Part shown: positions 8,403 to 16,885 of the stretch, one piece after another
How positions within the stretch are numbered: the first letter of the stretch is position 1
Layout of the letters: every line of letters begins with the position of its first letter
Assembly: GCA_045660545.1 (NCBI GenBank)
Contig: JAZREA010000026.1
Span: forward strand, 51,942-115,941
Direction of reading: 5' to 3'
DNA length: 64,000 bases
From: JAZREA01 sp045660545
GTDB lineage: Bacteria > Bacillota > Clostridia > Monoglobales > Firm-18
Translations under genes and position numbers: made by a program
The notes under the pieces: generated by a model
Told to the model about the DNA's origin: nothing
Seen by the model: the letters and a program-made list of their open reading frames with translations, nothing else
Databases searched by the model: none

Positions 8403-9008
8403 ATGAAGAAGATTCTAATTTTACTGACAGTACTATTTCAGATAAATATAGTTTTACCGGCATATGCTCAGTCGACAGAGCAACACACAGTTGTATCGGG
8501 CGACAGTATGTGGAAAATTGCAGTCAAATATGAGGTGGGCCTTAGCGAGATAAAAAGCGCAAATCCGCATATTGCAAACCCTGATCTGATTTATCCCGGA
8601 CAGGTTTTGAATATTCCGAAGACCGATGCAACGGTTGTAAACTATGAAAACGAGGTTATAAGACTTGTAAATGAAATCAGAACGAAAAATGGGCTCAATA
8701 CCCTTAAGGCAGATTGGGAGCTTAGCCGTGTGGCAAGATACAAGTCCCAAGATATGAAGGACAATAACTATTTTTCGCACACAAGCCCGGTTTATGGGTC
8801 TCCGTTTACCATGATTAAAAATTTTGGCATATCATATAAAACTGCGGCAGAGAATATAGCGAAAGGACAAAAAACACCTCAGACGGTTGTGAATGCATGG
8901 ATGAATTCTCCGGGGCACCGCGCCAATATATTAAATGCATCGTATAAAAAAATTGGTGTTGGTTATGTATCTGGCGGAAATTACTGGACCCAGATGTTTA
9001 TAGGATAA
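8403..9008 (+). CDS. Exported LysM and CAP/SCP domain protein
   Basis: A 201-residue protein with a signal peptide (KKILILLTVLF... ending near PAYAQS). A LysM domain follows (HTVVSGDSMWKIAVKYEV ... PDLIYPGQVLNIP, about residues 28-75), which binds N-acetylglucosamine polymers of the wall. A C-terminal CAP domain carries the conserved SRVARYKSQDM, YFSHTSP, AAENIAKG and NSPGHRANIL motifs. The architecture resembles YkwD/SafA-like spore-coat or wall proteins. ATG 8403 is chosen because AGGAGG at 8391-8396 is six bases away; ATG 8400 is an alternative. The biochemical role of bacterial CAP domains is unsettled. Confidence 0.88.
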   Translation: MKKILILLTVLFQINIVLPAYAQSTEQHTVVSGDSMWKIAVKYEVGLSEIKSANPHIANPDLIYPGQVLNIPKTDATVVNYENEVIRLVNEIRTKNGLNTLKADWELSRVARYKSQDMKDNNYFSHTSPVYGSPFTMIKNFGISYKTAAENIAKGQKTPQTVVNAWMNSPGHRANILNASYKKIGVGYVSGGNYWTQMFIG

Positions 9009-9074
9009 ATCTGCTTTTTAGCGTAATCAACGGTCTTGCCCTTGGTTTTTGTTAAAGCAGGTTTAATTGACATA

Positions 9075-9103
9075 TTGACATTTAATTAAACGTATGGTAT
9101 GAT
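9075..9103 (+). promoter_or_regulatory. Promoter of the AbrB-like regulator
   Basis: TTGACA (9075-9080), 17-base spacer, TATGAT (9098-9103). A second TTGACA lies at 9067. The palindrome at 9097-9112 covers the -10. Confidence 0.7.
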
Positions 9104-9121
9104 TAATCATACTAATCATAC
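9097..9121. promoter_or_regulatory. Palindromic operator upstream of the AbrB-like gene
   Basis: GTATGATTAATCATAC is a perfect 16-base palindrome. Its right half TAATCATAC is repeated directly at 9113-9121, giving three half-sites. It overlaps the -10 element, so it is a probable autoregulatory site. Confidence 0.65.
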
Positions 9122-9136
9122 AGAGGAGATGCAGAT

Positions 9137-9346
9137 ATGGATATACACGGCGGAAAGTATGCCTGGATGGTCAAAATTGGCGAAAAGGGCCAGTTTGTTA
9201 TTCCAAAACAAGCAAGAGAATTGTTTGACTTTAAACCGGGAGATGAAATTATAGTTCTTGGCGATAAGGAAAGAGGAATAGCGATTCTTCCCAAAGAAAA
9301 GCAACAAGACTATGTTGAAAAGATTTTCGGTGGTATAGAAGAATGA
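9137..9346 (+). CDS. AbrB/MazE/SpoVT-type DNA-binding protein
   Basis: A 69-residue protein. The swapped-hairpin AbrB fold is seen as IGEKGQFVIPKQARELF then FKPGDEIIVLGDKERGIAIL (residues about 14-53), the usual pattern for transition-state regulators and antitoxins of this fold. No toxin gene of the PemK or VapC type follows; instead a glycosyltransferase starts 16 bases later. It is therefore more likely a transcriptional regulator of its own two-gene operon than an antitoxin. Ribosome site GAGGAG, start 9137. Confidence 0.88.
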   Translation: MDIHGGKYAWMVKIGEKGQFVIPKQARELFDFKPGDEIIVLGDKERGIAILPKEKQQDYVEKIFGGIEE

Positions 9347-9362
9347 AAGCGGGAGAATTAAT

Positions 9363-10544
9363 ATGAGTAAAATTGTTTTCTTTTGCATTCCTGCGCACGG
9401 ACACACTAACCCTACCTTGGGAGTTGTGAGGGAGCTGCTCTCCCGTGGGCACGAGGTCTGGTATTATTCGTATAACATTATGCGTGAAAAAATTGAGTCA
9501 TCAGGAGCAAAGTTTGTCTCCTGCGATGAATACGATAAAGAGCAGAAGCTTAGCGAGAAAGATTCTGCCCGCGTGGGACGGGACCTTGCGTTTTCTGCAA
9601 AGATACTTGTAGATACGACACTGGCACTTGATGATAAAGTATGTACGGAAATGGCAAAGCTAGGGCCCGACTGTATCGTGGCAGATTCTATGGCGCTGTG
9701 GGGAAAGGCTGTTGCGAAAAAACTTGGGATTCCTTTCGTTTGTTCCACTACAACTTTTGCTTTTAATCAATATTCGGCAAAGATTATGAAACAAGGTTTT
9801 GGAGATTTGTTTAAGATGCTTATTTGCCTTCCTAAAACTGCAAAGCAAGTCAAAAGGCTTAGAGACAGGGGATATCCCGTAAGAAGCATACTTGATATAA
9901 TCGGTAGTGATGATAACACCCACACAATTGTATATACATCTTCGGAATTTCAGCCGTGTTCAGAGACTTTTTCGGACAAATATGCTTTTGTCGGCCCGTC
10001 TGTTCGTGCAGCTTGCGAAGAAGTGGAAAAGAAGAGGGACAAGCTGATTTATATATCTATGGGAACTGTAAATAACGACATGATGCCTTTTTACAGAGAG
10101 TGTATATCATCTTTAAAAGATACAGGTTACCAGATAATTATGTCTGTCGGTAATCTGGTAGATGTTAATGAACTTGGAGAACTGCCTGAAAATGTGTCTG
10201 TCTTTTCGCACGTTGACCAGATTGCTGTTTTGGAAAAAGCAGATGTGTTTGTTTCGCACTGCGGAATGAACAGCGTCAGCGAAAGCTTGTATTTTTCGGT
10301 CCCTCTTGTTATGATACCGCAAACAACAGAACAAAAGGGTGTTGCCGAGAGAGTTTTCGGACTTGGCGCAGGCGTTAAACTTGATAAAATGGATGGGGCA
10401 TCAGTTTTGGAGGCCGTAAATAAAGTGTTAAGTGATAGCGCATATAAGGAAAACGCCTGCAAAATTTCGGATGGATTTAAAAACTGTTCGGGCGCAAAGG
10501 CCGCTGCCGACAAAATTATAGAGGTTTGTAACGGCACAAGATAA
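9363..10544 (+). CDS. Family 1 glycosyltransferase (MGT/UGT-like)
   Basis: A 393-residue GT-B enzyme. N-terminus FFCIPAHGHTNPTLGVV with the acceptor-side histidine, and the C-terminal donor-binding segment SHCGMNSVSESL followed by GVPL-like SVPLVMIPQTTEQ (residues about 290-320) are the UDP-sugar signature of macrolide/flavonoid-type transferases. Likely transfers a hexose from a UDP-sugar to a small lipophilic or antibiotic-like acceptor in the cytoplasm, possibly as detoxification. Co-transcribed with the AbrB-like regulator. Convergent with the manganese catalase gene. Confidence 0.88.
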   Translation: MSKIVFFCIPAHGHTNPTLGVVRELLSRGHEVWYYSYNIMREKIESSGAKFVSCDEYDKEQKLSEKDSARVGRDLAFSAKILVDTTLALDDKVCTEMAKLGPDCIVADSMALWGKAVAKKLGIPFVCSTTTFAFNQYSAKIMKQGFGDLFKMLICLPKTAKQVKRLRDRGYPVRSILDIIGSDDNTHTIVYTSSEFQPCSETFSDKYAFVGPSVRAACEEVEKKRDKLIYISMGTVNNDMMPFYRECISSLKDTGYQIIMSVGNLVDVNELGELPENVSVFSHVDQIAVLEKADVFVSHCGMNSVSESLYFSVPLVMIPQTTEQKGVAERVFGLGAGVKLDKMDGASVLEAVNKVLSDSAYKENACKISDGFKNCSGAKAAADKIIEVCNGTR

Positions 10545-10598
10545 AAGAAAAAATCGGCACACTTTAAGTGAGGGGATTTTTCCATTATTACACAATTA

Positions 10599-11261
10599 TC
10601 AGCTAAATGAGGGCGGGATGGTTTCGCCCTTTGCAAAAGCATTAGGCCCCGGGTCTGACATTGAAAAATACATTTTCGCCGCTTTTGTTGTGCCAAAATC
10701 TTTGTTAGAGCCGCTGTTTTGTACCTTGTTGAATGCATCGCGGAACATTTGGTTGTGTGCTTCTTCACGGTTAAGAAGAAAGTCGATTGTTTCCCTTACT
10801 TTCTTGTCGTTAATCTGTCGGTATAAATACTCATAAACCACCTTTGCTCGCTGCTCGGACGCTATGTTGCTTAAAAGGTCGGCACAAAGGTCTCCTGTTA
10901 CCGTAACATAATCTGCGGTCCAGGAATAGCCCGAGGCGTTTATAAGTCCGGGGTTTAAACCTAAAATAACGTGCGACTGTATTTCGCCCGCACTTACTTT
11001 TGTGGCATCTACATCGTGACCGTTTAGCAAATTGATGGTTTGTGCAACCATCTCCATATGGCCGAGTTCTTCTGCGGCTATGTCTAAAAACAAATCTTTA
11101 ATTTCAGGGTCTTTAATTCTGAAACTTTGTGACATATACTGCATAGCTGCCTTCATTTCGCCGTTTCCACCGCCCAATTGCTCCTGCAAAAGAGCAGCAT
11201 ACTGCGGGTTTGCCCTTTCGATTTCTACCGGATGAAACAACTGCTTTTCATGTTTGAACAT
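10599..11261 (-). CDS. Manganese catalase family protein (CotJC-like)
   Basis: A 220-residue ferritin-like di-metal protein. Ligand-bearing helices are visible: GEMKAAMQYMSQSF, AEELGHMEMVA (residues about 66-76), ASEQRAKVVYEYL and LNREEAHNQMF. Manganese catalases disproportionate hydrogen peroxide; the short form is often spore-coat associated (CotJC), fitting a sporulating host. The ATG at 11261 follows GAGGTG by six bases and is preferred over the GTG at 11270, which is part of that ribosome site. Transcribed alone. Confidence 0.9.
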   Translation of the reverse strand: MFKHEKQLFHPVEIERANPQYAALLQEQLGGGNGEMKAAMQYMSQSFRIKDPEIKDLFLDIAAEELGHMEMVAQTINLLNGHDVDATKVSAGEIQSHVILGLNPGLINASGYSWTADYVTVTGDLCADLLSNIASEQRAKVVYEYLYRQINDKKVRETIDFLLNREEAHNQMFRDAFNKVQNSGSNKDFGTTKAAKMYFSMSDPGPNAFAKGETIPPSFS

Positions 11262-11350
11262 AAAATACACCTCTCTTTATAAAACTTGGTATTATTATTT
11301 ACATACACGGGTGTAATTATTCGATATTTAATCGTATTACCAGATAATAA

Positions 11351-11379
11351 TTGACAATGTTTTTAGCGTTTGATATAAT
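11351..11379 (+). promoter_or_regulatory. Consensus sigma-A promoter of the lipid kinase gene
   Basis: TTGACA (11351-11356), 17 bases, TATAAT (11374-11379). It leaves an untranslated leader of roughly 110 bases before the start at 11495. Confidence 0.8.
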
Positions 11380-11494
11380 AAATATGTATTGAATTTTTAA
11401 TAAGATTCTGGAAAGCCCGCCTATATAAAGCTTTAAAATTTTACGAAATCTTGTTAAATAATGTGTAAATATTTGCAAAAAGGCGTGTTGATTT

Positions 11495-12451
11495 ATGAAA
11501 ACCGTTTTTATAGTGAACCCAAAGGCAGGCCAGGGAAAAAACATCGAGTCTTTAATATCTTCAATTAAAGAATGTGTCTCGTCAAATGAATTTGACGCAG
11601 AAATTTATGTAACCAAAAGAGTAGGGGACGCAAAGCGATTTGTGAAAGAATATTGCACAGAATGCGGTCCTGCCCGCTTTATCGCGTGCGGGGGTGACGG
11701 TACACTCAGCGAGGTTTTAAACGGAGCGATTGAGTGCGAAGGAGCACAGATTGGTGTTCTTCCCATAGGTACTGGCAACGACTTTTGTCGTAACTTTGAT
11801 AAATCAACAGATTTTTTGGATATTAAATCTCAAATTATCTCATCAGCAGAAAAATGTGATGTAATACGCTACACAACTACCGTAAACGGAATGGAAAAAG
11901 TGGGTTATTGTGTTAATATGGTAAACATAGGCTTCGACTGTAATGTCGCCGACATGACTGCACAAATGAAGAAGAAGCCGCTCGTTTCCGGCTCGCTTGC
12001 ATATTTTGTTTCCATACTGGTTGCTATGGTTAAGAAAAAAGGTGCAGACCTTTTAATAAAGCTGGACGGAGAGGAAGTATATAACGGTAGGCTTCTTTTA
12101 ACTTCGATTGCAAACGGCAGCTTCTGTGGCGGTGGGATTAAATCAAACCCTCTTGCCGCAGTAAGTGATGGCGTTATGAATGTCAATATAATTAAAAATA
12201 TTAAAAGGATACAGTTTGTTCCGCTTCTTCCGCGTTATATGGACGGAACAGTGCTGGATGTTAAAAATATTGACAGATATCTGATTAATAAAGACTGTCG
12301 GAAAATTGATATAATCACTAAAAATGAAAATTTCAGAATATGCATCGACGGTGAAATTATAGATGCAGGCAACACTACTTTTGAGGTAGTGCATAATGCT
12401 TTTGACTTTGTTGTGCCAAAAGCTGCACATAAGCAACTTGTCAATAAATAG
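11495..12451 (+). CDS. Diacylglycerol/lipid kinase family protein
   Basis: A 318-residue protein of the DagK/YegS family. Seen: FIVNPKAGQGKN (residues 5-16), the nucleotide-binding ACGGDGTLSEVLNGA, PIGTGNDFCRNF and the C-terminal beta-domain with CIDGEI. Family members phosphorylate diacylglycerol, undecaprenol-like or related lipids at the inner face of the membrane with ATP. In Firmicutes DagK recycles diacylglycerol released by lipoteichoic acid synthesis. Substrate is inferred from the family. It is followed by a Gfo/Idh/MocA gene after 36 bases, with no terminator between. Confidence 0.9.
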   Translation: MKTVFIVNPKAGQGKNIESLISSIKECVSSNEFDAEIYVTKRVGDAKRFVKEYCTECGPARFIACGGDGTLSEVLNGAIECEGAQIGVLPIGTGNDFCRNFDKSTDFLDIKSQIISSAEKCDVIRYTTTVNGMEKVGYCVNMVNIGFDCNVADMTAQMKKKPLVSGSLAYFVSILVAMVKKKGADLLIKLDGEEVYNGRLLLTSIANGSFCGGGIKSNPLAAVSDGVMNVNIIKNIKRIQFVPLLPRYMDGTVLDVKNIDRYLINKDCRKIDIITKNENFRICIDGEIIDAGNTTFEVVHNAFDFVVPKAAHKQLVNK

Positions 12452-12487
12452 AAATAGTGAATAAATAAAATGGAAAGGATTTTTGCT

Positions 12488-13534
12488 ATGAAAAAGATTA
12501 AATGGGGAGTAATTGGTTGTGGAGGTATTGCAGACAGGAGAACGCTTCCTGGTATGATGCTTGCTGATAATGCAGAGCTTGTTGCGGTTATGGATGCAAA
12601 CGAAGAGTTTGCGCTGAAATGTAAGGAAAAGTACGGAGCAAAATACGCTTTTACAAATTATGAAGACGTGTTAAAGATTGAAGAAATCGACGCTGTTTAC
12701 ATAGCTTCTCCGGTGTTCTTCCATAAGGAACAGGCAATAGCAGCTGCAAAGGCTAAAAAGCATATGCTGCTCGAAAAGCCGGTTGCGTTAACAGTTCCGG
12801 AAGCTGAGGAGATTCAAAAGGCATGTGAAGAAAACAATGTAAAAGTAAGCATCGGTTTCCTTATGAGATTCCACGGTTATCATCAGAAAATCAGGGAGAT
12901 TGTACAGGAAGGCAAAATTGGCGACATCGTATCTGTTCGTGGACAGTTTACATGTTGGTATCCTGATATCCCGGGTGCTTGGCGTCAGCAGAAGGCGACA
13001 GCAGGCGGCGGTGCGCTCGTTGATATGGGTATACATGTAATAGACCTTATTCACTACATTACAGGTCTTAAAGCAGTAGAGGTTGCCGCTTTTAACCAGA
13101 CACAGACCTTTAACTACGATGTTGATGACTCGTCAAATGTTATTATGAAGATGGACAACGGTGCTGTTGCATACGTTGATTCTAACTTCAACATTCCTGA
13201 CGCAGCTTCTGTAGCTAAGCTTGAAATTTACGGAACAAAGGGCAGTATCGTTGCATCAGGCACACTCGCACAGGATGAGGTCGGAACAGTAAACATCCTT
13301 ATCGCAGACGATTCTGTTGGATATGACGCAAATCAGGTGAGAAATGAATTAAAGCCGGTTTCGCTTGAAGGTACACCTCTTGGAAATATGTATACAAAAG
13401 AAGTAGAGGGACTTGGTAATGCCGTTATAAACGACACAGAGGTTCCTGTTACTATCGAAAGCGCAATCTACAACCAAAAGGTTATAGAAGCAGCTTATAA
13501 ATCTTCAGAGACAAAGAGCTTTGTAAGAGTTTAA
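12488..13534 (+). CDS. Gfo/Idh/MocA family oxidoreductase
   Basis: A 348-residue NAD(P)-dependent sugar or inositol dehydrogenase. Rossmann motif GVIGCGGIADRRTL at the N-terminus, LLEKPVALTVPEA (residues about 90-102) with the conserved EKP lysine, and the C-terminal beta-sheet domain with GGGALVDMGIHVIDL. ATG 12488 follows GGAAAGGAT; the in-frame ATG at 12470 lies upstream of that site. Substrate is not evident. A strong terminator follows, separating it from a second family member. Confidence 0.88.
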   Translation: MKKIKWGVIGCGGIADRRTLPGMMLADNAELVAVMDANEEFALKCKEKYGAKYAFTNYEDVLKIEEIDAVYIASPVFFHKEQAIAAAKAKKHMLLEKPVALTVPEAEEIQKACEENNVKVSIGFLMRFHGYHQKIREIVQEGKIGDIVSVRGQFTCWYPDIPGAWRQQKATAGGGALVDMGIHVIDLIHYITGLKAVEVAAFNQTQTFNYDVDDSSNVIMKMDNGAVAYVDSNFNIPDAASVAKLEIYGTKGSIVASGTLAQDEVGTVNILIADDSVGYDANQVRNELKPVSLEGTPLGNMYTKEVEGLGNAVINDTEVPVTIESAIYNQKVIEAAYKSSETKSFVRV

Positions 13535-13550
13535 CTTTATACCTTTAAAA

Positions 13551-13582
13551 GGCAAACTTTCGTAAGAAAGTTTGCCTTTTTT
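13551..13582 (+). terminator. Terminator after first Gfo/Idh/MocA gene
   Basis: GGCAAACTTT and AAAGTTTGCC form a perfect 10-bp stem around CGTAAG, followed by six T. Confidence 0.95.
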
Positions 13583-13600
13583 GCATTTTTGCTGTATAAT
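13572..13600 (+). promoter_or_regulatory. Promoter of second Gfo/Idh/MocA gene
   Basis: TTGCCT (13572-13577), 17 bases, TATAAT (13595-13600). The -35 overlaps the right arm of the preceding terminator. Confidence 0.5.
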
Positions 13601-13670
13601 CTATGTATGATAGTGTTTAGAGGCGAAAGTGACACTTAAATTCGTTTAATAGAGTAAAAGGAGACCAAAA

Positions 13671-14651
13671 ATGGAAAAAGTAATCAGATGGGGAATTGTT
13701 GGTGCCGGTAATATAGCTAATAAATTTGCAACAGCTGTTAAAAATGTCAAAGAAGCAGAGCTTACGTCAGTGGCTTCAAAGTCGGAAGGTAAAGGTAAGG
13801 CGTTTGCGGAAAAATATGATATTAAAAACGTGTTTACAAGCTACGAAGAAATGGCAAAGTCAGAACTTGTTGATGCCGTCTATATCGCTACACCACACCC
13901 GTTTCATAAATCCTGTGCGGAAATTTTCCTTAATGCAAAAAAGCATGTTCTGTGCGAAAAACCGCTGTGCGTTAATGCTCGTCAGGCGGAGGAGCTTAAA
14001 GAATGTGCCAAAGAAAACGGCGTGTTCTTAATGGAGGCTATGTGGACAAGGTTTCTGCCCGCAATTTGCGAGGCGCGTAAGGTAATTGAAAGTGGCGAAA
14101 TCGGCGAAATAAGGGGAGTTTCGGCGGACTTTTGTTATTCCATTTCTGAGTCCGAGGACCGAAAGGTGTTTAAAAATGATATGGCGGGCGGTTCGCTTTT
14201 GGACGTAGGTGTTTATGGACTTAATTTTGTGGCAATCTTTTTGGGAGACAATCCAAAAAGTATTACGGCGGTTTCTGATGTTAGTGATGGCGTAGACTGT
14301 CAGACAAATGTTTTGATTAAATACGATAACGGCGTAATCGCGTCTGTTTCCTCAGCAATAAATACTCTAAAACCTGAAACTGCATATGTATATGGCACAA
14401 AAGGGTACATTACATTGCCACAGTTTTATGGTGCTAAGGAATTGATTGTTAAAACAGATGACGGCGAAAGGTACATTTCAAAGCCGACCATAGGAGACGG
14501 ATTTGAAGAGGAGATTATAGAGGCTTGTAACTGTATTAGATTGGGCAAAATACAAAGCGATGTTATGCCGATGTCTGAAAGTATAAGGATTTTAGAGCAA
14601 ATGGACTCTATAAGAGAGCAGATAGGATTAAAATATCCTTTTGATGTATAG
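13671..14651 (+). CDS. Gfo/Idh/MocA family oxidoreductase (dihydrodiol dehydrogenase-like)
   Basis: A 326-residue enzyme with the Rossmann motif GIVGAGNIANKFA, the catalytic CEKPLCVNARQAEE (residues about 91-104) and FLMEAMWTRFLP, a stretch common in the dihydrodiol/glucose-fructose oxidoreductase branch. It is only distantly similar to the neighbouring family member, so this is not a recent duplication. Ribosome site AAAGGAG before ATG 13671. A HAD phosphatase gene follows after 50 bases; together they may process a sugar phosphate (inference). Confidence 0.88.
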   Translation: MEKVIRWGIVGAGNIANKFATAVKNVKEAELTSVASKSEGKGKAFAEKYDIKNVFTSYEEMAKSELVDAVYIATPHPFHKSCAEIFLNAKKHVLCEKPLCVNARQAEELKECAKENGVFLMEAMWTRFLPAICEARKVIESGEIGEIRGVSADFCYSISESEDRKVFKNDMAGGSLLDVGVYGLNFVAIFLGDNPKSITAVSDVSDGVDCQTNVLIKYDNGVIASVSSAINTLKPETAYVYGTKGYITLPQFYGAKELIVKTDDGERYISKPTIGDGFEEEIIEACNCIRLGKIQSDVMPMSESIRILEQMDSIREQIGLKYPFDV

Positions 14652-14701
14652 TTTTTACAACAGGCATTTTGCTACTGAATTTGAGAAAAGGGGTTAACAC
14701 A

Positions 14702-15382
14702 ATGAGAAAGGCTTTATTTTGGGATTTCGACGGAACTCTTTCGTACCCAAACAAGTTATTTTTAAAGGTATTTAGTATGGCGCTTTGCGAATGCGGACAT
14801 TGTATAGAAGCTGACGAAACCGTCGAGTTTTTGGAAAAGACATATTCGTGGACAACCCCGCAAATCGATTATACTGACAAAACAGGAGATTTGTGGTGGA
14901 CAACATTTTTTGAAAAAATAACGGATTTTTGTGTTAAAAAAGGCATTTCCGCTGCAGAAAGTGAAAAAGTGTGCGTTCGGTTCAGAGAACTGCTTATTGA
15001 TGTAAACAACTATGAATTGTACGACGACACTGTAAAAACCTTGGAAAAATGTGCTCAATTAGGTTATAAAAATTATCTGATAACAAACAATTATCCGGAG
15101 ATTGTAGAAAACCTCGAAAAGCTTAATATATCGCAGTTTTTCACAGATTATGTGGTGTCATCGCATATAGGCTACGAAAAGCCAAGGCAGGAGTTTTTCG
15201 ACTACGCAAAGAGGATCTCCCAAAATCCTGACATCGCATACGTTATAGGAGACAATCCAATAGCTGACATTCAGGGTGGAAAGAATGCCGGGTTTAAAAC
15301 AATAGCGGTGCATGAATGTAAAAACAGCTGTGCAGATTTTTATCTTGAAAAACTTAGCCAAATCTTTGACTTGCTTTCTTAA
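14702..15382 (+). CDS. HAD family hydrolase (type IA)
   Basis: A 226-residue phosphatase. Nucleophile motif FWDFDGTLSYP (residues 5-15), motif II LITNNYPE, motif III lysine in YEKPRQEFF and motif IV VIGDNPIADIQGGKNAGF. The helical cap between residues 20 and 90 is type C1. The ATG at 14702 after AAGGGG is preferred; the frame also opens at 14669. Cytoplasmic; substrate unknown. Probably co-transcribed with the upstream oxidoreductase. Confidence 0.87.
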   Translation: MRKALFWDFDGTLSYPNKLFLKVFSMALCECGHCIEADETVEFLEKTYSWTTPQIDYTDKTGDLWWTTFFEKITDFCVKKGISAAESEKVCVRFRELLIDVNNYELYDDTVKTLEKCAQLGYKNYLITNNYPEIVENLEKLNISQFFTDYVVSSHIGYEKPRQEFFDYAKRISQNPDIAYVIGDNPIADIQGGKNAGFKTIAVHECKNSCADFYLEKLSQIFDLLS

Positions 15383-15390
15383 TAACATAT

Positions 15391-15414
15391 AAGGCCTTTT
15401 TACAGGCCTTTTTG
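15391..15414 (+). terminator. Terminator after HAD gene
   Basis: AAGGCCT and AGGCCTT pair around TTTTAC, then a T run. Confidence 0.9.
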
Positions 15415-15453
15415 TTTTGTGTTAAAACACCTTGAAATTAATGTATTTTTGAC

Positions 15454-15482
15454 TTGATTTTTGGTAATTACTTTGTTATAAT
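15454..15482 (+). promoter_or_regulatory. Promoter of trkA-trkH
   Basis: TTGATT (15454-15459), 17 bases, TATAAT (15477-15482). Confidence 0.65.
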
Positions 15483-15514
15483 TAGACAAAATATATCAAA
15501 CTGGAGAGTTTTAT

Positions 15515-16873
15515 ATGAAAATTATTATAGTAGGTTGCGGAAAGGTAGGAATGAACCTTGCTGAAAGGCTGAGCACAGAGGAAGGCCAGCAGGTTGTTGT
15601 TCTTGACACCGACCACAAGGTTGTTGTCGAGGCTTCTGAACGCTTTGACGTAATGGGTGTTACAGGCAGCGGAATCAGTGTTGACTCCTTGATTGAAGCG
15701 GGCGTTGAAGATTCCGACATACTTATAGCAGTAACAGGCTCTGACGAGCTTAATCTGCTGACATGCCTTATCGCAAGAAAGACGGGCAACTGCAAGACTA
15801 TTGCCAGAGTGAGAAAGCCCGAATACAGCAAGGAACTTCATATGTTCAAGGAAGACCTTGGTCTTGCTATGATTATTAATCCGCAGCAGGCTGCGGCAAG
15901 TGAGATAGCAAGAGCGCTCCGTTTGCCGTCTGCTATACAGATAGATACATTCGCAAAGGGCAGAACAGAAATATTAAAGTTCAAGCTTGATGAAGGCTCT
16001 GTCCTTGACAATATGCGTGTTTGTGAAATTGGCCCGAGACTTAACTGTGACGTTTTGGTTTGCGGAGTAGAAAGGGAAGACAAAGTCTTTATCCCGCGAG
16101 GCGATTTTGTTTTAAAAGGCGGCGACCTTATCAGTATAGTTGCCTCTTACAAAAACGGAGCATATTTCTTCAAGAAAATCGGAATTAAAACAAACAAGGT
16201 TAAAGACACAATAATAGTAGGTGGCGGTGATATTGCCTACTATCTTGCAAAACAGCTTATACAAACCGGCATAGCTGTTAAAATTATAGATAACAATCCC
16301 AAGGTGTGCGACAAGCTTTGTCAGGCTCTTCCGGAGGCGACAATTATAAATGGCGACGGCACCGACAACAGACTGCTTTTGCAGGAGGGCTTGGAGTACG
16401 CAGACTCCTTTGTCGCTCTTACCAATATCGACGAGGAAAATGTCTTGCTTTCCCTTTTTGCCAAGAGTAAGACCAACGCAAAGCTTGTTACTAAAATCAA
16501 TCGTATAGCGTACGACGAGGTTATAAACAATCTTGAGCTTGGAACAACAGTTTATCCTAAAAATATTACCACCGAGTATATCGTAAGGTTCGTAAGAGCA
16601 AAGAAGAATTCGATAGGAAGTAATATCGAGACAATGCACTATATCTTAGACGGTAAGGCGGAAGCCCTTGAGTTTCGAATCGGTCCGGATTCGCCCGTTG
16701 TGGATATACCTATCCAGGACCTTAATCTTAAAAAGGACGTTTTACTTGCGTCCATAAACAGAAACTCGCGTATTTTTATACCAAGAGGTCATGACGTAAT
16801 CGCTGAGGGAGATACGGTTATCGTCGTTACAACCCAAAGAGGCTTTAAGGATATCAGCGACATTTTAGAATAG
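15515..16873 (+). CDS. trkA: Trk potassium uptake regulatory subunit TrkA
   Basis: A 452-residue cytoplasmic protein made of two tandem RCK units, each with a Rossmann nucleotide site (IIIVGCGKVGMNLAERL at residue 2 and IIVGGGDIAYYLAKQL near residue 230) followed by a TrkA-C domain (around FKLDEGSVLDNM and FRIGPDSPVVDI). It binds NAD(H)/ATP and gates the TrkH channel. The full two-unit length is normal for TrkA, unlike the single-unit KtrA. Twelve bases separate it from trkH. Confidence 0.93.
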   Translation: MKIIIVGCGKVGMNLAERLSTEEGQQVVVLDTDHKVVVEASERFDVMGVTGSGISVDSLIEAGVEDSDILIAVTGSDELNLLTCLIARKTGNCKTIARVRKPEYSKELHMFKEDLGLAMIINPQQAAASEIARALRLPSAIQIDTFAKGRTEILKFKLDEGSVLDNMRVCEIGPRLNCDVLVCGVEREDKVFIPRGDFVLKGGDLISIVASYKNGAYFFKKIGIKTNKVKDTIIVGGGDIAYYLAKQLIQTGIAVKIIDNNPKVCDKLCQALPEATIINGDGTDNRLLLQEGLEYADSFVALTNIDEENVLLSLFAKSKTNAKLVTKINRIAYDEVINNLELGTTVYPKNITTEYIVRFVRAKKNSIGSNIETMHYILDGKAEALEFRIGPDSPVVDIPIQDLNLKKDVLLASINRNSRIFIPRGHDVIAEGDTVIVVTTQRGFKDISDILE

Positions 16874-16885
16874 AGGAATTAACCT

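Noticed and set aside
10127..10768. 213-residue minus-strand frame across the glycosyltransferase end and catalase end
   Set aside because: Spans two real convergent genes; composition only.
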